Shown: positions 1 to 14,526 of the stretch, one piece after another
Layout of the letters: each line of letters starts with the position of its first letter
Numbering within the stretch: the first letter of the stretch is position 1
From: Cellulomonas sp. Leaf395
Lineage (GTDB): Bacteria > Actinomycetota > Actinomycetes > Actinomycetales > Cellulomonadaceae
Reading direction: 5' to 3'
Length of the DNA: 64,000 nucleotides
Assembly (NCBI RefSeq): GCF_001424125.1
Contig: NZ_LMQI01000005.1
Coordinates: 465,567-529,566, forward strand
The notes under the pieces: model-generated
The model's database searches: none
Seen by the model: only the letters and a program-made list of their open reading frames with translations
Told to the model about the DNA's origin: nothing
Program-made: the position numbers and the translations under genes

Positions 1-346
1 CGAGCGGGACGCGTCGGGCCGGATCGTGCGACGCACCAACCGGGCCGGCGGGCTCGAGGGCGGCATGACCAACGGCGAGATCCTGCGGGTGCGGGCGGCG
101 ATGAAGCCCATCTCCACCGTTCCCCGGGCGCTGGACACCGTCGACACCGCGACGGGCGAGGCGACCAAGGCGCAGCACCAGCGCTCCGACGTGTGCGCAG
201 TGCCGCCGGCGGCGGTCGTCGCGGAGGCGATGGTCGCGCTCGTGCTGGCCGACGCGCTGCTGACCAAGACCGGCGGGGACTCGGTCGGCGAGGTCCGCCG
301 CAACCTCGAGGCGTACGTGGCGTCGATCCCGGACCTGCTGGCGTGA
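1..346 (+). CDS. aroC: Chorismate synthase, 3' end only
   Basis: The last ~114 residues of chorismate synthase, which converts 5-enolpyruvylshikimate-3-phosphate to chorismate with reduced FMN. The frame is open from the window edge (base 2). Family C-terminal signatures are visible: the [14 protein letters not shown] segment, the [15 protein letters not shown] segment, and [20 protein letters not shown] near the end. The stop at 344-346 overlaps the GTG of aroK (343), so the two are translationally coupled. The 5' part lies outside the window. Identification is secure; only the start is unknown. Confidence 0.96.
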   Translation, partial: ERDASGRIVRRTNRAGGLEGGMTNGEILRVRAAMKPISTVPRALDTVDTATGEATKAQHQRSDVCAVPPAAVVAEAMVALVLADALLTKTGGDSVGEVRRNLEAYVASIPDLLA

Positions 347-900
347 GCGCGGTGCCCGGCCCTCGCATCGTCCTCGTTGGTCCTCCCGGTTCCGGCAAGT
401 CGACCGTCGCGGTCGCCCTGGGGGAGCGCTGGCAGCTCGCGGTGCGGGACACCGACTCCGACGTCGAGGCGACGGCCGGCAAGGCGATCACCGAGATCTT
501 CGTGGAGGACGGTGAGCCCGTCTTCCGCGCTCTTGAGCGGGACGCGGTCAGGGTTGCTCTGGACGAGCACGACGGCGTGCTGGCCCTGGGCGGGGGAGCG
601 GTGCTCGACGAGTCCACGCAGCAACTCCTGACGGCCTATGCCGCCGGCGGCGGGACGATCGCGTTCCTCGACGTGACGCTGGCGCACGCCGCCCCGCGCG
701 TCGGGTTCAACCAGGCGCGCCCGCTGCTGCTCGGCAACCCCCGCGCGCAGTGGCAGGCGCTCATGGAGGCCCGTCGACCCGTGTACGAGCGGCTGTCGAC
801 CGTGCGGGTCCTCACCGATGACCAGCGCCCGGCCGACGTCGCAGAACTGATCGAAACGGAGCTCGCGGCTCTGCGCTGCGGCGGAGGGAGCACGTCATGA
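343..900 (+). CDS. aroK: Shikimate kinase
   Basis: Phosphorylates shikimate at the 3-hydroxyl with ATP; cytosolic, fifth step of the shikimate pathway. 185 residues, normal for the family. The P-loop GPPGSGKST is at residues 13-21. Substrate-binding elements follow: DTDSDVE, an FRALE segment, LGGGAV and the lid arginine in ARPLL. I chose GTG 343, which overlaps the aroC stop (GTGA), over the longer upstream reading at 193, because the upstream extension is an arginine-rich shadow of aroC. Its own stop overlaps the aroB start (ATGA at 897-900), so aroC-aroK-aroB read as one operon. Confidence 0.95.
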   Translation: MSAVPGPRIVLVGPPGSGKSTVAVALGERWQLAVRDTDSDVEATAGKAITEIFVEDGEPVFRALERDAVRVALDEHDGVLALGGGAVLDESTQQLLTAYAAGGGTIAFLDVTLAHAAPRVGFNQARPLLLGNPRAQWQALMEARRPVYERLSTVRVLTDDQRPADVAELIETELAALRCGGGSTS

Positions 901-2021
901 GCGAGTCGAGGACGGTCCGTGTCGAGGGCGACCAGCCGTACGACGTCGTCATCGGCAGGCACCTGCTCGCCGCGCTCCCGGACCTGCTGGGCGCCAGTGT
1001 CCGCCGGGTGCTCGTCGTCCATCCCGCTGCGCTGGCGACCACCGCCGACGCCGTCCGGGAGGACCTGCGGGCCCACGGGTACGAGGCGTTCATCGCCGAG
1101 GTCCCGGACGCGGAGGAGGCCAAGACCGCGCAGGTCGCCGCGTTCCTCTGGCAGGTCCTCGGCCAGGCGGACTTCACGCGCACAGACGCCGTCGTCGCCG
1201 TCGGTGGGGGTGCGACGACGGACCTCGGCGGGTTCGTCGCCGCCACGTGGCTGCGCGGGATCCGGGTGGTACAGGTGCCGACGACACTGCTCGCGATGGT
1301 CGACGCGGCCGTCGGCGGCAAGACCGGCATCAACACGGCCGAGGGCAAGAACCTCGTCGGCGCCTTCCATCCCCCGGCGGGCGTGCTCTGCGACCTGGCG
1401 GCGCTCGAGTCGATGTCGAAGCACGACTTCGTCGCGGGCCTCGCCGAGGTGGTCAAGTGCGGCTTCATCGCCGACCCGCGGATCCTCGAGCTCGTCGAGG
1501 AGCACACCGCGGTGCTGACCGACCCTGTCGCGGCCGCGTCGTCGCCCGTGCTGCTGGAGCTCGTCGAGCGCGCGGTCGCCGTGAAGGCGCGCGTCGTCGG
1601 GGAGGACCTGCGCGAGGGTGGGCTGCGCGAGATCCTCAACTACGGGCACACGTTCGCCCACGCGATCGAGCACGTCGAGCGGTTCCAGTGGCGGCACGGT
1701 GCGGCTGTGTCCGTCGGGATGGTCTACGTCGCGGAGCTCGCGCGGCTGGCCGGGCGGCTGTCCGACGAGGTCGTCGACCGCCACCGTTCGATCCTCACCT
1801 CGCTCGGGCTTCCCGTCACGTACCGCGGGGACCGCTGGGACCGGCTCCTGGCCGCCATGCGGCGGGACAAGAAGACGCGCGGGGACCTCCTGCGGTTCGT
1901 GGTGCTCGAGGACATCGGGAAGCCCGTCCGACTCGAAGGGCCGGACCCGACGTTGCTCGCCGCTGCGTACGCCGAGCTCAGTGAGGGAGCACCGGCGCCG
2001 TCGCGGGCGATCTCGCTGTGA
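897..2021 (+). CDS. aroB: 3-dehydroquinate synthase
   Basis: NAD- and zinc-dependent enzyme making 3-dehydroquinate from DAHP, step two of the shikimate pathway. 374 residues, close to the usual ~360. The glycine-rich NAD segment [12 protein letters not shown] is near residues 102-113. Likely zinc ligands are the Glu in AEVVKCGF (~183), the His in [12 protein letters not shown] (~250) and the His in [10 protein letters not shown] (~266). The lysine/arginine-rich RRDKKTRG segment near residue 322 is also typical. Start ATG overlaps the aroK stop by 4 nt. Confidence 0.96.
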   Translation: MSESRTVRVEGDQPYDVVIGRHLLAALPDLLGASVRRVLVVHPAALATTADAVREDLRAHGYEAFIAEVPDAEEAKTAQVAAFLWQVLGQADFTRTDAVVAVGGGATTDLGGFVAATWLRGIRVVQVPTTLLAMVDAAVGGKTGINTAEGKNLVGAFHPPAGVLCDLAALESMSKHDFVAGLAEVVKCGFIADPRILELVEEHTAVLTDPVAAASSPVLLELVERAVAVKARVVGEDLREGGLREILNYGHTFAHAIEHVERFQWRHGAAVSVGMVYVAELARLAGRLSDEVVDRHRSILTSLGLPVTYRGDRWDRLLAAMRRDKKTRGDLLRFVVLEDIGKPVRLEGPDPTLLAAAYAELSEGAPAPSRAISL

Positions 2022-2057
2022 CCCGCACGGCACATCCCTCTCGGGCGCAGACCGTCC

Positions 2058-2070
2058 TAGGCTCGCAGTC
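2058..2070 (+). promoter_or_regulatory. -10 box for leaderless aroQ transcript
   Basis: TAGGCT (2058-2063) is followed by 7 nt and then the aroQ ATG at 2071. That spacing puts the transcription start on or next to the A of ATG, with no Shine-Dalgarno sequence between. No clear -35 is seen, which is common in actinobacteria. Inferred from spacing only. Confidence 0.55.
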
Positions 2071-2511
2071 ATGACGCGCGTGCTGGTGCTCAACGGTCCG
2101 AACCTCGGGCGCCTGGGGGTCCGTGAGCCGGAGGTCTACGGCTCGACCACCCACGACGAGCTCTCGTCTGCCGTCGAGAAGTGGGCTGCCGACCTGGGAC
2201 TCGACGCCGACGTCCGTCAGACCGACGACGAGTCGGCGCTGGTCGGCTGGCTGCACGAGGCGGTCGACGCCCGGGCGCACGTGGCCCTGAACCCGGCGGC
2301 GTTCACGCACTACTCCTACGCGCTGCGGGACGCGGCCGCGCAGGTCACGCGCGCGGGGCTGGTCCTGGTGGAGGTTCACCTGTCCAACCCGTACGCCCGC
2401 GAGACGTTCCGGCACGTCTCCGTCATCGGTCCAATCGCCACCGGCACCATCGCCGGCTTCGGCGTGGAGGGCTACCGGTTGGCGCTGGAGGCGATCGCCT
2501 CACGCCTGTGA
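2071..2511 (+). CDS. aroQ: Type II 3-dehydroquinate dehydratase
   Basis: Dehydrates 3-dehydroquinate to 3-dehydroshikimate by the type II (dodecameric) mechanism. 146 residues, as expected. Family elements: [19 protein letters not shown] with the catalytic tyrosine near 24; [17 protein letters not shown] with the substrate-binding Asn and catalytic His; [17 protein letters not shown] near residues 100-117. The start at ATG 2071 fits both family length and the leaderless -10 box just upstream. The longer open frame from 1618 is a shadow of aroB. It follows aroB by ~50 bp and probably has its own promoter. Confidence 0.95.
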   Translation: MTRVLVLNGPNLGRLGVREPEVYGSTTHDELSSAVEKWAADLGLDADVRQTDDESALVGWLHEAVDARAHVALNPAAFTHYSYALRDAAAQVTRAGLVLVEVHLSNPYARETFRHVSVIGPIATGTIAGFGVEGYRLALEAIASRL

Positions 2512-2532
2512 GGTGGCACGCTGCCTGCACGG

Positions 2533-2538
2533 TACGAT
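2533..2538 (+). promoter_or_regulatory. Candidate -10 box for efp
   Basis: TACGAT lies about 110 nt before the efp start, in the gap after aroQ. It fits a TAnnnT extended -10, but no convincing -35 is visible. Confidence 0.3.
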
Positions 2539-2646
2539 GGTCGGCGGTCTGCGGCCGTGGAGACCGCGCACGCCCCCCAGCCGGTCCGGACAGGGCCGCG
2601 ACTCCAGCGGACCGCACAGAAGCTCACTCGACAGGAAGCGACGATC

Positions 2647-3210
2647 GTGGCGACCACCAACGACCTCAAGAACGGCACCGTGCTGAAGATCGACGGCCAG
2701 CTGTGGACCGTCATCGAGTTCCAGCACGTCAAGCCCGGCAAGGGTGGCGCGTTCGTCCGCACCAAGCTGAAGAACGTCCTGTCCGGCAAGGTCGTCGACC
2801 GGACGTTCAACGCCGGCCTGAAGGTCGAGACGGCGAACGTCGACAAGCGGGACATGCAGTACCTGTACAAGGACGGCACGGACTTCGTGTTCATGGACAC
2901 GGACAACTACGACCAGATCCACATCTCCGAGGTCACGGTGGGCGACGTCGCCCACTTCCTCCTGGAGAACCAGAACGCCATGGTCGCGACGAACGAGGGC
3001 GTGCCGCTGTACGTGGAGCTGCCGCCGTCCGTCATCCTCGAGGTCACGTACACCGAGCCCGGCCTGCAGGGTGACCGCTCGTCCGCCGGCACCAAGCCCG
3101 CGACGCTGGAGACCGGCTACGAGATCCAGGTCCCGCTGTTCCTCGAGGCCAACACGAAGGTCAAGGTGGACACCCGGGACGGGAGCTACCTCGGCCGCGT
3201 GAACGACTGA
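2647..3210 (+). CDS. efp: Elongation factor P
   Basis: Binds between the ribosomal P and E sites and relieves stalling at polyproline stretches. 187 residues, the standard length. The three-domain family pattern is recognisable: N-terminal KOW-like domain with the [15 protein letters not shown] loop, whose lysine (~residue 33) is the residue contacting the P-site tRNA, then OB-type domains ending in [15 protein letters not shown] chose GTG 2647 (reading [11 protein letters not shown]) because homologues start there; the longer ATG at 2557 adds an unconserved extension. nusB follows after one base. Confidence 0.95.
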   Translation: MATTNDLKNGTVLKIDGQLWTVIEFQHVKPGKGGAFVRTKLKNVLSGKVVDRTFNAGLKVETANVDKRDMQYLYKDGTDFVFMDTDNYDQIHISEVTVGDVAHFLLENQNAMVATNEGVPLYVELPPSVILEVTYTEPGLQGDRSSAGTKPATLETGYEIQVPLFLEANTKVKVDTRDGSYLGRVND

Positions 3211-3211
3211 G

Positions 3212-3628
3212 GTGGGCGCTCGCTCCAAGGCCCGCAAGCGGGCCCTCGACGTCCTCTTCGAGGCGGACCAGCGCGGGATCGACCCGGTCAGCCTGCTGGC
3301 CGACCGCATCGCCGAGCCCGGCACCGAGGCGTCGTTGCCGCAGTACTCCGTCGACCTGGTCGAAGGAGTGATCGCCGAGCAGGACCGCATCGACGAGCTG
3401 CTCGCGACGCACGCCCACGGGTGGACCATCGACCGCATGCCTGCCGTCGACCGCGCCCTGCTGCGCCTCGGCACGTGGGAGATTCTCTTCAACGACGACG
3501 TGCCGGACGCCGTCGCGGTGGACGAGGCGGTCGAGCTGGCACGGTCGCTGTCCACGGACGAGTCCCCGCAGTTCGTCAACGGGCTGCTCGGACGCATCGT
3601 CGACCTGAAGCCGACCCTCCTCGCCTGA
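3212..3628 (+). CDS. nusB: Transcription antitermination factor NusB
   Basis: RNA-binding partner of NusE (S10) in antitermination complexes on rRNA operons. 138 residues, normal size, all-alpha. Typical segments: an N-terminal ARSKARKRALDVLFEAD, IDRMPAVDRALLRLGTWEILF around residues 73-92, and FVNGLLGRIV near the C-terminus. GTG start one base after the efp stop, so efp-nusB is an operon, an arrangement common in actinobacteria and firmicutes. Confidence 0.94.
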   Translation: MGARSKARKRALDVLFEADQRGIDPVSLLADRIAEPGTEASLPQYSVDLVEGVIAEQDRIDELLATHAHGWTIDRMPAVDRALLRLGTWEILFNDDVPDAVAVDEAVELARSLSTDESPQFVNGLLGRIVDLKPTLLA

Positions 3629-3693
3629 CGTCCCCTCGACGCCCGCGCGTGGCATCCGGGGGACGGGGACGACGGGGCTGGCATCATGCAGCC

Positions 3694-5091
3694 GTGACCT
3701 CGCCCCCTGTCCCCGTGGTGCTGCCGCGGCGCACCGTCGCCGGCTACGCGCTCGGATCCGTCGGGACCGGCGGGTTCGGGACGCTGCCCGGGCTCGTCCT
3801 GGCCTACTACCTGACGGACACGCTCGGCGTGGCCGCCGGGCTCGCGAGCCTGGTCGTCACGGTCCCGAAGCTCTGGGACGTGGTCATCGACCCGGTGATC
3901 GGGGCGCGGTCGGACGTGTCCGCGGCACGGCACGGGAGCCGGCGCCGGTTCCTGCTCGCGGGTGCCGTCTCGATCCCGCTCCTGTTCGCCGCGCTCTTCG
4001 CCACGCCGACCGCTCTGACCGGCTCGGCGGCGGCCGCGTGGGTGGTCGTCGCGTTCGTCGCCGCGGCGACGGCGTTCAGCGTCTTCCAGGTGCCGTACAT
4101 CGCGCTCCCGGCGGAGATCGCCCCCGACTACGACTCCCGCACCCGGCTGCTCGCACCGCGGATCGCGGTGCTCGCCGTCGCGATCCTCGCGTTCGGGGCG
4201 GGTGGTCCGCTCGTGCGGGACGCGGCCGGCGGCGGTCGCACCGGGTACGCGGTGATGGGTCTGGTCGGCGGCATCGTCATCGGTCTCGGCATGCTCGCCG
4301 CCTGGTGGGCCGCACCTCGCCGTGCGGGCATCGCGGTCCCGGCCGCGGCGCCGGTCGCCCCTCGTCCCGAGCGACGTGGCGACGCCCTTCGCCTCGGGCT
4401 CGCGACCTTGCGCGAGCTCCCGGCGTTCCGTCGCCTGCTCTCGACCTTCGTGCTCCAGGCGCTGGCCACGGGCGCGATGCTCGCCGGCGCCCAGTATGTC
4501 GCGACCTACTCGCTCGGCTCCGAGGGGGCGGTGACGTTCCTGTTCGCCGCGCTCGTGGGTCCGGCGCTGCTCGTGATGCCGCTGGCCACCCGGCTCAGCC
4601 GCCGGATCGGCAAGCGGTCGGCGCTCGTCGGTGCGACGACGCTCTTCGCCGTCGCCGCGCTCTCGCTGCTTCCCATGCGGTGGGCGCCCGGCGGTTGGGT
4701 CTACGTGTCGGTCGCTCTGGCGGGCCTGGCGTACGCGGGGATGCAGCTGTACCCGCTGGCGATGCTGCCCGACGTGGCAGCGGTCGACGCGCGGGACCGG
4801 GGGGTCGACCGTGCCGGAGTGCTCAGTGGCGTGTGGACGGCGGGGGAGACAGCGGGGCTCGCACTCGGCCCCACCCTCGTGCTCGGCATGCTCGCCGTCA
4901 CCGGCTTCGTGTCCCGGACCGGCGACGCGGTGGTCACCCAACCCGAGTCGGCCCTGACCGGCATCGTGATCGCCTTCTCGGTGCTGCCGGCCGCGCTGGC
5001 GTTCCTGAGCCTGCTGCCGCTGGCGCGCTACCCGCTCTCGGAGGCCGTCGTAGACGCGCCCGCCACCCTCTCGAAGGAGACCCACCCATGA
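3694..5091 (+). CDS. MFS transporter, GPH (glycoside-cation symporter) type
   Basis: 465-residue integral membrane protein with about 12 hydrophobic segments. The motif KLWDVVIDPVIGARSD near residues 56-71 matches the conserved D-x(3)-DP-x-x-G-x-x-SD region of the MelB/GPH family, so a cation-coupled symporter is likely. The substrate cannot be read from the sequence. GTG 3694 was chosen because the upstream part of the open frame is a nusB shadow. The stop overlaps the ATG of the next gene (5088), so transporter and PLP enzyme are translationally coupled and probably act on the same or related compounds. Confidence 0.85.
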   Translation: MTSPPVPVVLPRRTVAGYALGSVGTGGFGTLPGLVLAYYLTDTLGVAAGLASLVVTVPKLWDVVIDPVIGARSDVSAARHGSRRRFLLAGAVSIPLLFAALFATPTALTGSAAAAWVVVAFVAAATAFSVFQVPYIALPAEIAPDYDSRTRLLAPRIAVLAVAILAFGAGGPLVRDAAGGGRTGYAVMGLVGGIVIGLGMLAAWWAAPRRAGIAVPAAAPVAPRPERRGDALRLGLATLRELPAFRRLLSTFVLQALATGAMLAGAQYVATYSLGSEGAVTFLFAALVGPALLVMPLATRLSRRIGKRSALVGATTLFAVAALSLLPMRWAPGGWVYVSVALAGLAYAGMQLYPLAMLPDVAAVDARDRGVDRAGVLSGVWTAGETAGLALGPTLVLGMLAVTGFVSRTGDAVVTQPESALTGIVIAFSVLPAALAFLSLLPLARYPLSEAVVDAPATLSKETHP

Positions 5092-6494
5092 GCATCGGAC
5101 GCTCGAGCGACGACGTCCTGGCGGACCTGGCCGCGCTGCGGGCCGGGGACCCCCCGACGCACGGGGGGCGGGTGCTGTCCTACGTCTACGACCCCGGCCG
5201 CCCCGACCTGGACGACGTGGCCGCCGAGGCGGTCCGACTGTTCCTGCCCGTCAACGGCCTCGACCCGACGACGTTCACGTCGGTCGCGGCGCTCGAGCGA
5301 CGACTCGTCGCGTTCGCGCGCGACGTCCTGCACGGCGACGCCGGCACCGTCGGGTCCGTCACGTCCGGCGGCACCGAGTCGTGCATGCTCGCCGTGAAGT
5401 CCGCCCGCGACCTGTGGCGCGCGGCCGACCCGGGACGCACCCACGCCCGCCCGACGCTCGTCCTGCCCACCACGGCGCACCCGGCGTTCCACAAGGCCGC
5501 GCACTACCTCGACCTCGACGTCGTCCCCGTCCCGGTCGACCCGGCGACGGGCACACCGTCGGCCGCCGACGTGCTGGCCGAGGTCGACGAGCGGACGGCG
5601 CTCGTCGTGGTGAGCGCACCGAGCTACCCGTTCGGCGCGATCGACCCGGTCGCCGAAGTGGCGGCGGGGGCGGCAGCACGAGGTGTGGCGTGCCACGTGG
5701 ACGCGTGCGTCGGCGGGTGGGTCCTGCCGTGGTGGGGCGACGTCGACCAGCCGTGGGACCTCGCCGTCCCCGGTGTCACGTCGATCTCGGCGGACCTGCA
5801 CAAGTTCGGCTACGCACCCAAGGGTGCCTCGGTGGTGCTGTACCGGGCGCGCGAGCGGCACCACGCCCAGTACTTCGCGACGACCGCCTGGCCCGGGTAT
5901 CCCGTCGTCAACCCGACGATGCTCGGATCGCGTGGTGCGGGCTCGATGGCCGCGGCGTGGGCTGTCCTGCAGGTCCTCGGGACGGACGGGCTGGCGGAGC
6001 TCGTCGGGGCCACACGTCGAGCAACCGACCGTCTGGTCGAGGCGGCCGGTGCCGTCCGCGGGCTGCGAGTCGTCGGCACCCCCACCGGTCCGCTCGTCGC
6101 GCTCTCCGCGGACCACGCTCTGCCCGCCGCCGAGCAGGTCGACCCGTTCCTGTTCATCGACGAGGTCCGGCGACGCGGCTGGCTGCTGCAGGCGCAGCCC
6201 GCGATGGTCCAACCGGACGGCTCGGTCCTGCCGCGCACAGCCCACCTGACCGTCACGGCGGTGACGCACCGCGTGGTCGAGGCGCTGGTCGAGGCTCTGG
6301 TGGCCGCGGCCGACGCCGTGCGCGGCGTCCCCGCCGCCGTCCCGGACCCGTCGCTGGCGGGACGGGTGCTCACCGAGGGTCTGCCCGACGAGCTCGCCGG
6401 GGTCATGGCCACGCTGGAGGCGCTGCCGGGCGAGGTCGTGCACCCGCTCCTGATCGCGGTGCTGGCGGCGGCGATCGACCCCGCGCAGGAGTGA
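5088..6494 (+). CDS. PLP-dependent group II decarboxylase / sphingosine-1-phosphate-lyase-like enzyme
   Basis: 468 residues. The fold-type I PLP pattern is clear: VGSVTSGGTESCMLAVK (residues ~87-103) holds phosphate and ring contacts. HVDACVGG near residue 205 contains the Asp that pairs with the pyridine nitrogen. The probable Schiff-base lysine is K239 in ISADLHKFGYAPKG. The HKFGYAPKG context and the downstream PGYPVVNPTMLGSRGAG segment resemble sphingosine-1-phosphate lyase and aromatic or glutamate decarboxylases. Substrate unknown. The start overlaps the transporter stop by 4 nt. Bacterial members act on amino acids or phosphorylated amino alcohols; I infer an amine-related role from the pairing with the transporter. 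Confidence 0.82.
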   Translation: MSIGRSSDDVLADLAALRAGDPPTHGGRVLSYVYDPGRPDLDDVAAEAVRLFLPVNGLDPTTFTSVAALERRLVAFARDVLHGDAGTVGSVTSGGTESCMLAVKSARDLWRAADPGRTHARPTLVLPTTAHPAFHKAAHYLDLDVVPVPVDPATGTPSAADVLAEVDERTALVVVSAPSYPFGAIDPVAEVAAGAAARGVACHVDACVGGWVLPWWGDVDQPWDLAVPGVTSISADLHKFGYAPKGASVVLYRARERHHAQYFATTAWPGYPVVNPTMLGSRGAGSMAAAWAVLQVLGTDGLAELVGATRRATDRLVEAAGAVRGLRVVGTPTGPLVALSADHALPAAEQVDPFLFIDEVRRRGWLLQAQPAMVQPDGSVLPRTAHLTVTAVTHRVVEALVEALVAAADAVRGVPAAVPDPSLAGRVLTEGLPDELAGVMATLEALPGEVVHPLLIAVLAAAIDPAQE

Positions 6495-6536
6495 GGTCGA
6501 CATGAGACTGCGCGAGGGACCGCTCCGCCAGCAGGC

Positions 6537-6542
6537 TAGAGT
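6537..6542 (+). promoter_or_regulatory. -10 box of the pyr operon
   Basis: TAGAGT at 6537-6542 places transcription start near 6549, giving a leader of about 50 nt before the pyrR ATG. No clear -35 hexamer is seen. Confidence 0.45.
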
Positions 6543-6561
6543 GCCAGGCGAGACATTCCTT

Positions 6562-8184
<1,623 letters not shown>

Positions 8185-8188
<4 letters not shown>

Positions 8189-9504
8189 CCAGGAACTATC
8201 TGCTGCGGGACGTCAGCCCGCTCGGCGAAGGCACGACGGACGTGCTGCTCGCCGACGGGATCATCGCCGCGATCGGCGCCGGCGCCGAGGCCCAGGCGCA
8301 GGACCCCGTCATCATCAACGGCAGCGGCCTGGTCCTGCTGCCGGGCCTCGTCGACCTGCACACGCACCTGCGCGAGCCGGGCCGGGAGGACGCCGAGACG
8401 GTCCGCTCCGGCACGCGTGCCGCGGCGATGGGCGGGTTCACGGCCGTGCACGCGATGGCCAACACGACGCCCACGCAGGACACCGCGGGCGTCGTCGAGC
8501 AGGTCTGGCGGCTCGGGCGCGACGCCGGCTGGGTCGACGTGCGCCCGATCGGGGCCGTCACCGTCGGCCTCGAGGGCGAGCGGCTGGCCGAGCTCGGCGC
8601 CATGGCCGAGTCCGCCGCGCAGGTGCGCGTGTTCTCCGACGACGGGAAGTGCGTGCACGACCCGGTCGTCATGCGCCGCGCGCTGGAGTACGTCAAGGCG
8701 TTCGACGGCGTCATCGCCCAGCACGCCCAGGAGCCCCGGCTCACCGAGGGCGCCCAGATGCACGAGGGCGTGGTCTCCGCGGAGCTCGGGCTGGCCGGTT
8801 GGCCCGCCGTCGCCGAGGAGGCGATCATCGCCCGCGACGTGCTCCTGGCCGAGCACGTCGGTTCCCGCCTGCACGTCTGCCACCTGTCCACCGCGGGCTC
8901 CGTGGAGATCATCCGCTGGGCCAAGTCCCGCGGGATCGACGTCACCGCCGAGGTCACCCCGCACCACCTGATCCTCACCGACGAGCTGGCCCGCGGGTAC
9001 GACCCGGTGTTCAAGGTCAACCCGCCCCTGCGCACCCAGCGGGACGTCGAGGCCGTCCGCGAGGGCCTCGCCGACGGCACGATCGACATCGTCGCCACCG
9101 ACCACGCTCCGCACACGCGCGAGGACAAGGACTGCGAGTGGGGCGCTGCGGCCTTCGGCATGACCGGCCTCGAGACGGCGCTCTCCGTGGTGCAGGAGAC
9201 GATGGTCGACACCGGTCGGATGACCTGGGCGGACGTCGCGCGCGTGCTCTCGACGACCCCGGCCCGGATCGGCCGCGTCACCGACCACGGCCGGCCCATC
9301 GCGGTGGGGGAGCCCGCCAACCTGACGCTGGTGGACCCGGGCATCCGTCGGGTCGTCGTGCCCGAGGAGCAGGCCACGCACAGCGTCAACTCGCCCTTCC
9401 GCGGCCGCGAGCTGGCGGGCTGCGTCATCGCCACCTGGCTCCGCGGCCGCGCGACCGTCATGGACGGCTCCGCGTGTGACGAGAGCGTGGTGGTCAGCTC
9501 GTGA
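8185..9504 (+). CDS. pyrC: Dihydroorotase, class I
   Basis: Zinc amidohydrolase that cyclises carbamoyl-aspartate to dihydroorotate. 439 residues, the length of class I enzymes. Metal ligands: the HxH in [10 protein letters not shown] (~58-67), an Asp in [11 protein letters not shown] (~residue 153), where class I enzymes use Asp instead of carboxylated lysine, then AQHAQEP, HVCHLST and the Asp in [13 protein letters not shown] (~306). GTGA-type overlap with pyrB upstream and with the next open frame downstream (9501-9504). Confidence 0.95.
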
Positions 9505-10034
9505 CCCGCCAGGCGGTGTCCACTCTCGTCCTGCTCCTCGTGGTGCTCCTCGTGTTCTGGAGGATGCGTGCCGGCTGGCGAGCCCGGACGCGACGGTCCT
9601 CCGCTCTGGTGCCCACCCTGCCGGTCGCACCGGCCGAGCTCGGTGCCGCACGCCTCGCCCCGGTCGATGCCACCTACGTGTCGACCACGCGATCTGGGGA
9701 CTGGCTCGACCGCGTCACAGCCCAGGGTCTGGGAGTCCGAAGCCCCGCGCAGGTCGCCGTGTTCGACTCCGGGGTGCGGATCAGCCGCCAGGGCGCCACC
9801 GACCTCTTCGTCCCCGCATCGGCGCTCCGCGGCGCGACCGGTGCACCCGGCATGGCCGGCAAGGTCGTCGGGGGAGAGGGCCTCGTCGTCCTCACGTGGC
9901 AGGCCGACCCCGCCGACCCCCGCGGCCTCGACACCGGGCTCCGCCCGAAGCATTCCGCCGACCGCGAGCGGCTCATCGCCGCGCTCGAGACCTTGACCCC
10001 GGGCCAGGCGCCCGCGCAGGAGGAGAACTCATGA
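9501..10034 (+). CDS. Membrane-anchored protein of the pyr operon (PH-like domain)
   Basis: 177 residues. One hydrophobic segment at residues 8-20 followed by Arg-rich residues suggests an N-terminal anchor with the rest in the cytosol. The remainder contains a PH-like beta region ([26 protein letters not shown]). Its position between pyrC and carA matches the uncharacterised gene Rv1382 in M. tuberculosis. It overlaps pyrC and carA by 4 nt each, so it is fully embedded in the operon. Function unknown; no catalytic motif is visible. Confidence 0.8.
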   Translation: MTRQAVSTLVLLLVVLLVFWRMRAGWRARTRRSSALVPTLPVAPAELGAARLAPVDATYVSTTRSGDWLDRVTAQGLGVRSPAQVAVFDSGVRISRQGATDLFVPASALRGATGAPGMAGKVVGGEGLVVLTWQADPADPRGLDTGLRPKHSADRERLIAALETLTPGQAPAQEENS

Positions 10035-11187
10035 CCGACGCAGTTCTGGTGCTCGAGGACGGCCGGACGTTCCGCGGCCGCGCCTACGGTGCCGAAGGCT
10101 CCACGCTGGGCGAGATCGTCTTCAACACCGGCATGACCGGCTACCAGGAGACCCTCACGGACCCGTCGTACCACCGGCAGATCGTCGTGATGACCGCCCC
10201 GCACATCGGCAACACGGGCGTGAACGACGAGGACGACGAGTCGACTCAGATCTGGGTGGCGGGCTACGTGGTCCGTGACCCCGCTCGTCGGGCGTCGAAC
10301 TGGCGCTCGGAGCGGACGTTGGACGACGACCTGGTCGCCCAGGACATCGTCGGGATCAGCGAGATCGACACCCGAGCACTCACCCGCCACCTGCGCGAGC
10401 GCGGCGTGATGCGGGCCGGCATCTTCTCGGGGGCCGGGCTGCTGGACGAGAACGGTGAGCGTCGTCCCGACGACGAGCTGCTCGACGACGTCCTGGCTGC
10501 TCCGGCGATGGTCGGCGCCGACCTGGCCGGCGAGGTGTCCACCGACACGGCCTACGTGGTCGAGCCGATCGGGGAGCACGTCGCCACCGTCGCGGCCGTG
10601 GACCTCGGCATCAAGGCCATGACGCCGCAACGCCTCGCCGAGCGCGGGGTCCGCGTCCACGTCCTGCCGTCGAACGCGACGATCGACGACGTCCTGGCCA
10701 CCGCGCCGGACGGTGTCTTCTTCTCCAACGGTCCGGGCGACCCCTCGGCGGCCACCCACGAGATCGACCTGCTGCGCGACGTGCTGGACCGCAAGATCCC
10801 GTTCTTCGGCATCTGCTACGGCAACCAGCTGCTCGGCCGCGCGCTCGGCTACGGCACGTACAAGCTGGGCTACGGCCACCGCGGGGTGAACCAGCCGGTG
10901 ATGGACCGTGCCACGGGCAAGGTCGAGATCACCGCCCACAACCACGGGTTCGCGGTGGACGCCCCCCTCGACGGGGAGTCCGTCGCGCCGCACGACGGCG
11001 GTCGCTACGGACGGGTCGTCGTCAGCCACGTCGACCTCAACGACGACGTCGTGGAGGGCCTGCGGGCGCTCGACCTGCCGGCGTTCTCGGTGCAGTACCA
11101 CCCGGAGGCGGCCGCCGGCCCGCACGATGCCGCGTACCTCTTCGACCGCTTCCTCGACCTCATGACCTCAGAGAAGGGTGCCGCCTG

Positions 11188-11188
<1 letters not shown>
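10031..11188 (+). CDS. carA: Carbamoyl-phosphate synthase small (glutaminase) subunit
   Basis: Releases ammonia from glutamine for CarB. 385 residues. The N-terminal CPSase domain includes [20 protein letters not shown] (~27-46). The C-terminal class I amidotransferase has the nucleophile Cys in [16 protein letters not shown] (~261) and the HPE dyad in [13 protein letters not shown] (~356-358). The common GICLGHQ motif reads GICYGNQ here, a variant seen in actinobacteria. The stop shares one base with the carB ATG (TGATG). Confidence 0.96.

Positions 11189-14522
<3,334 letters not shown>

Positions 14523-14526
<4 letters not shown>

Noticed and set aside
2500-5085. 861-residue antisense open frame across efp, nusB and the transporter
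   Set aside because: Covers three convincing plus-strand genes; Arg/Gly/Glu-rich composition typical of a shadow frame.
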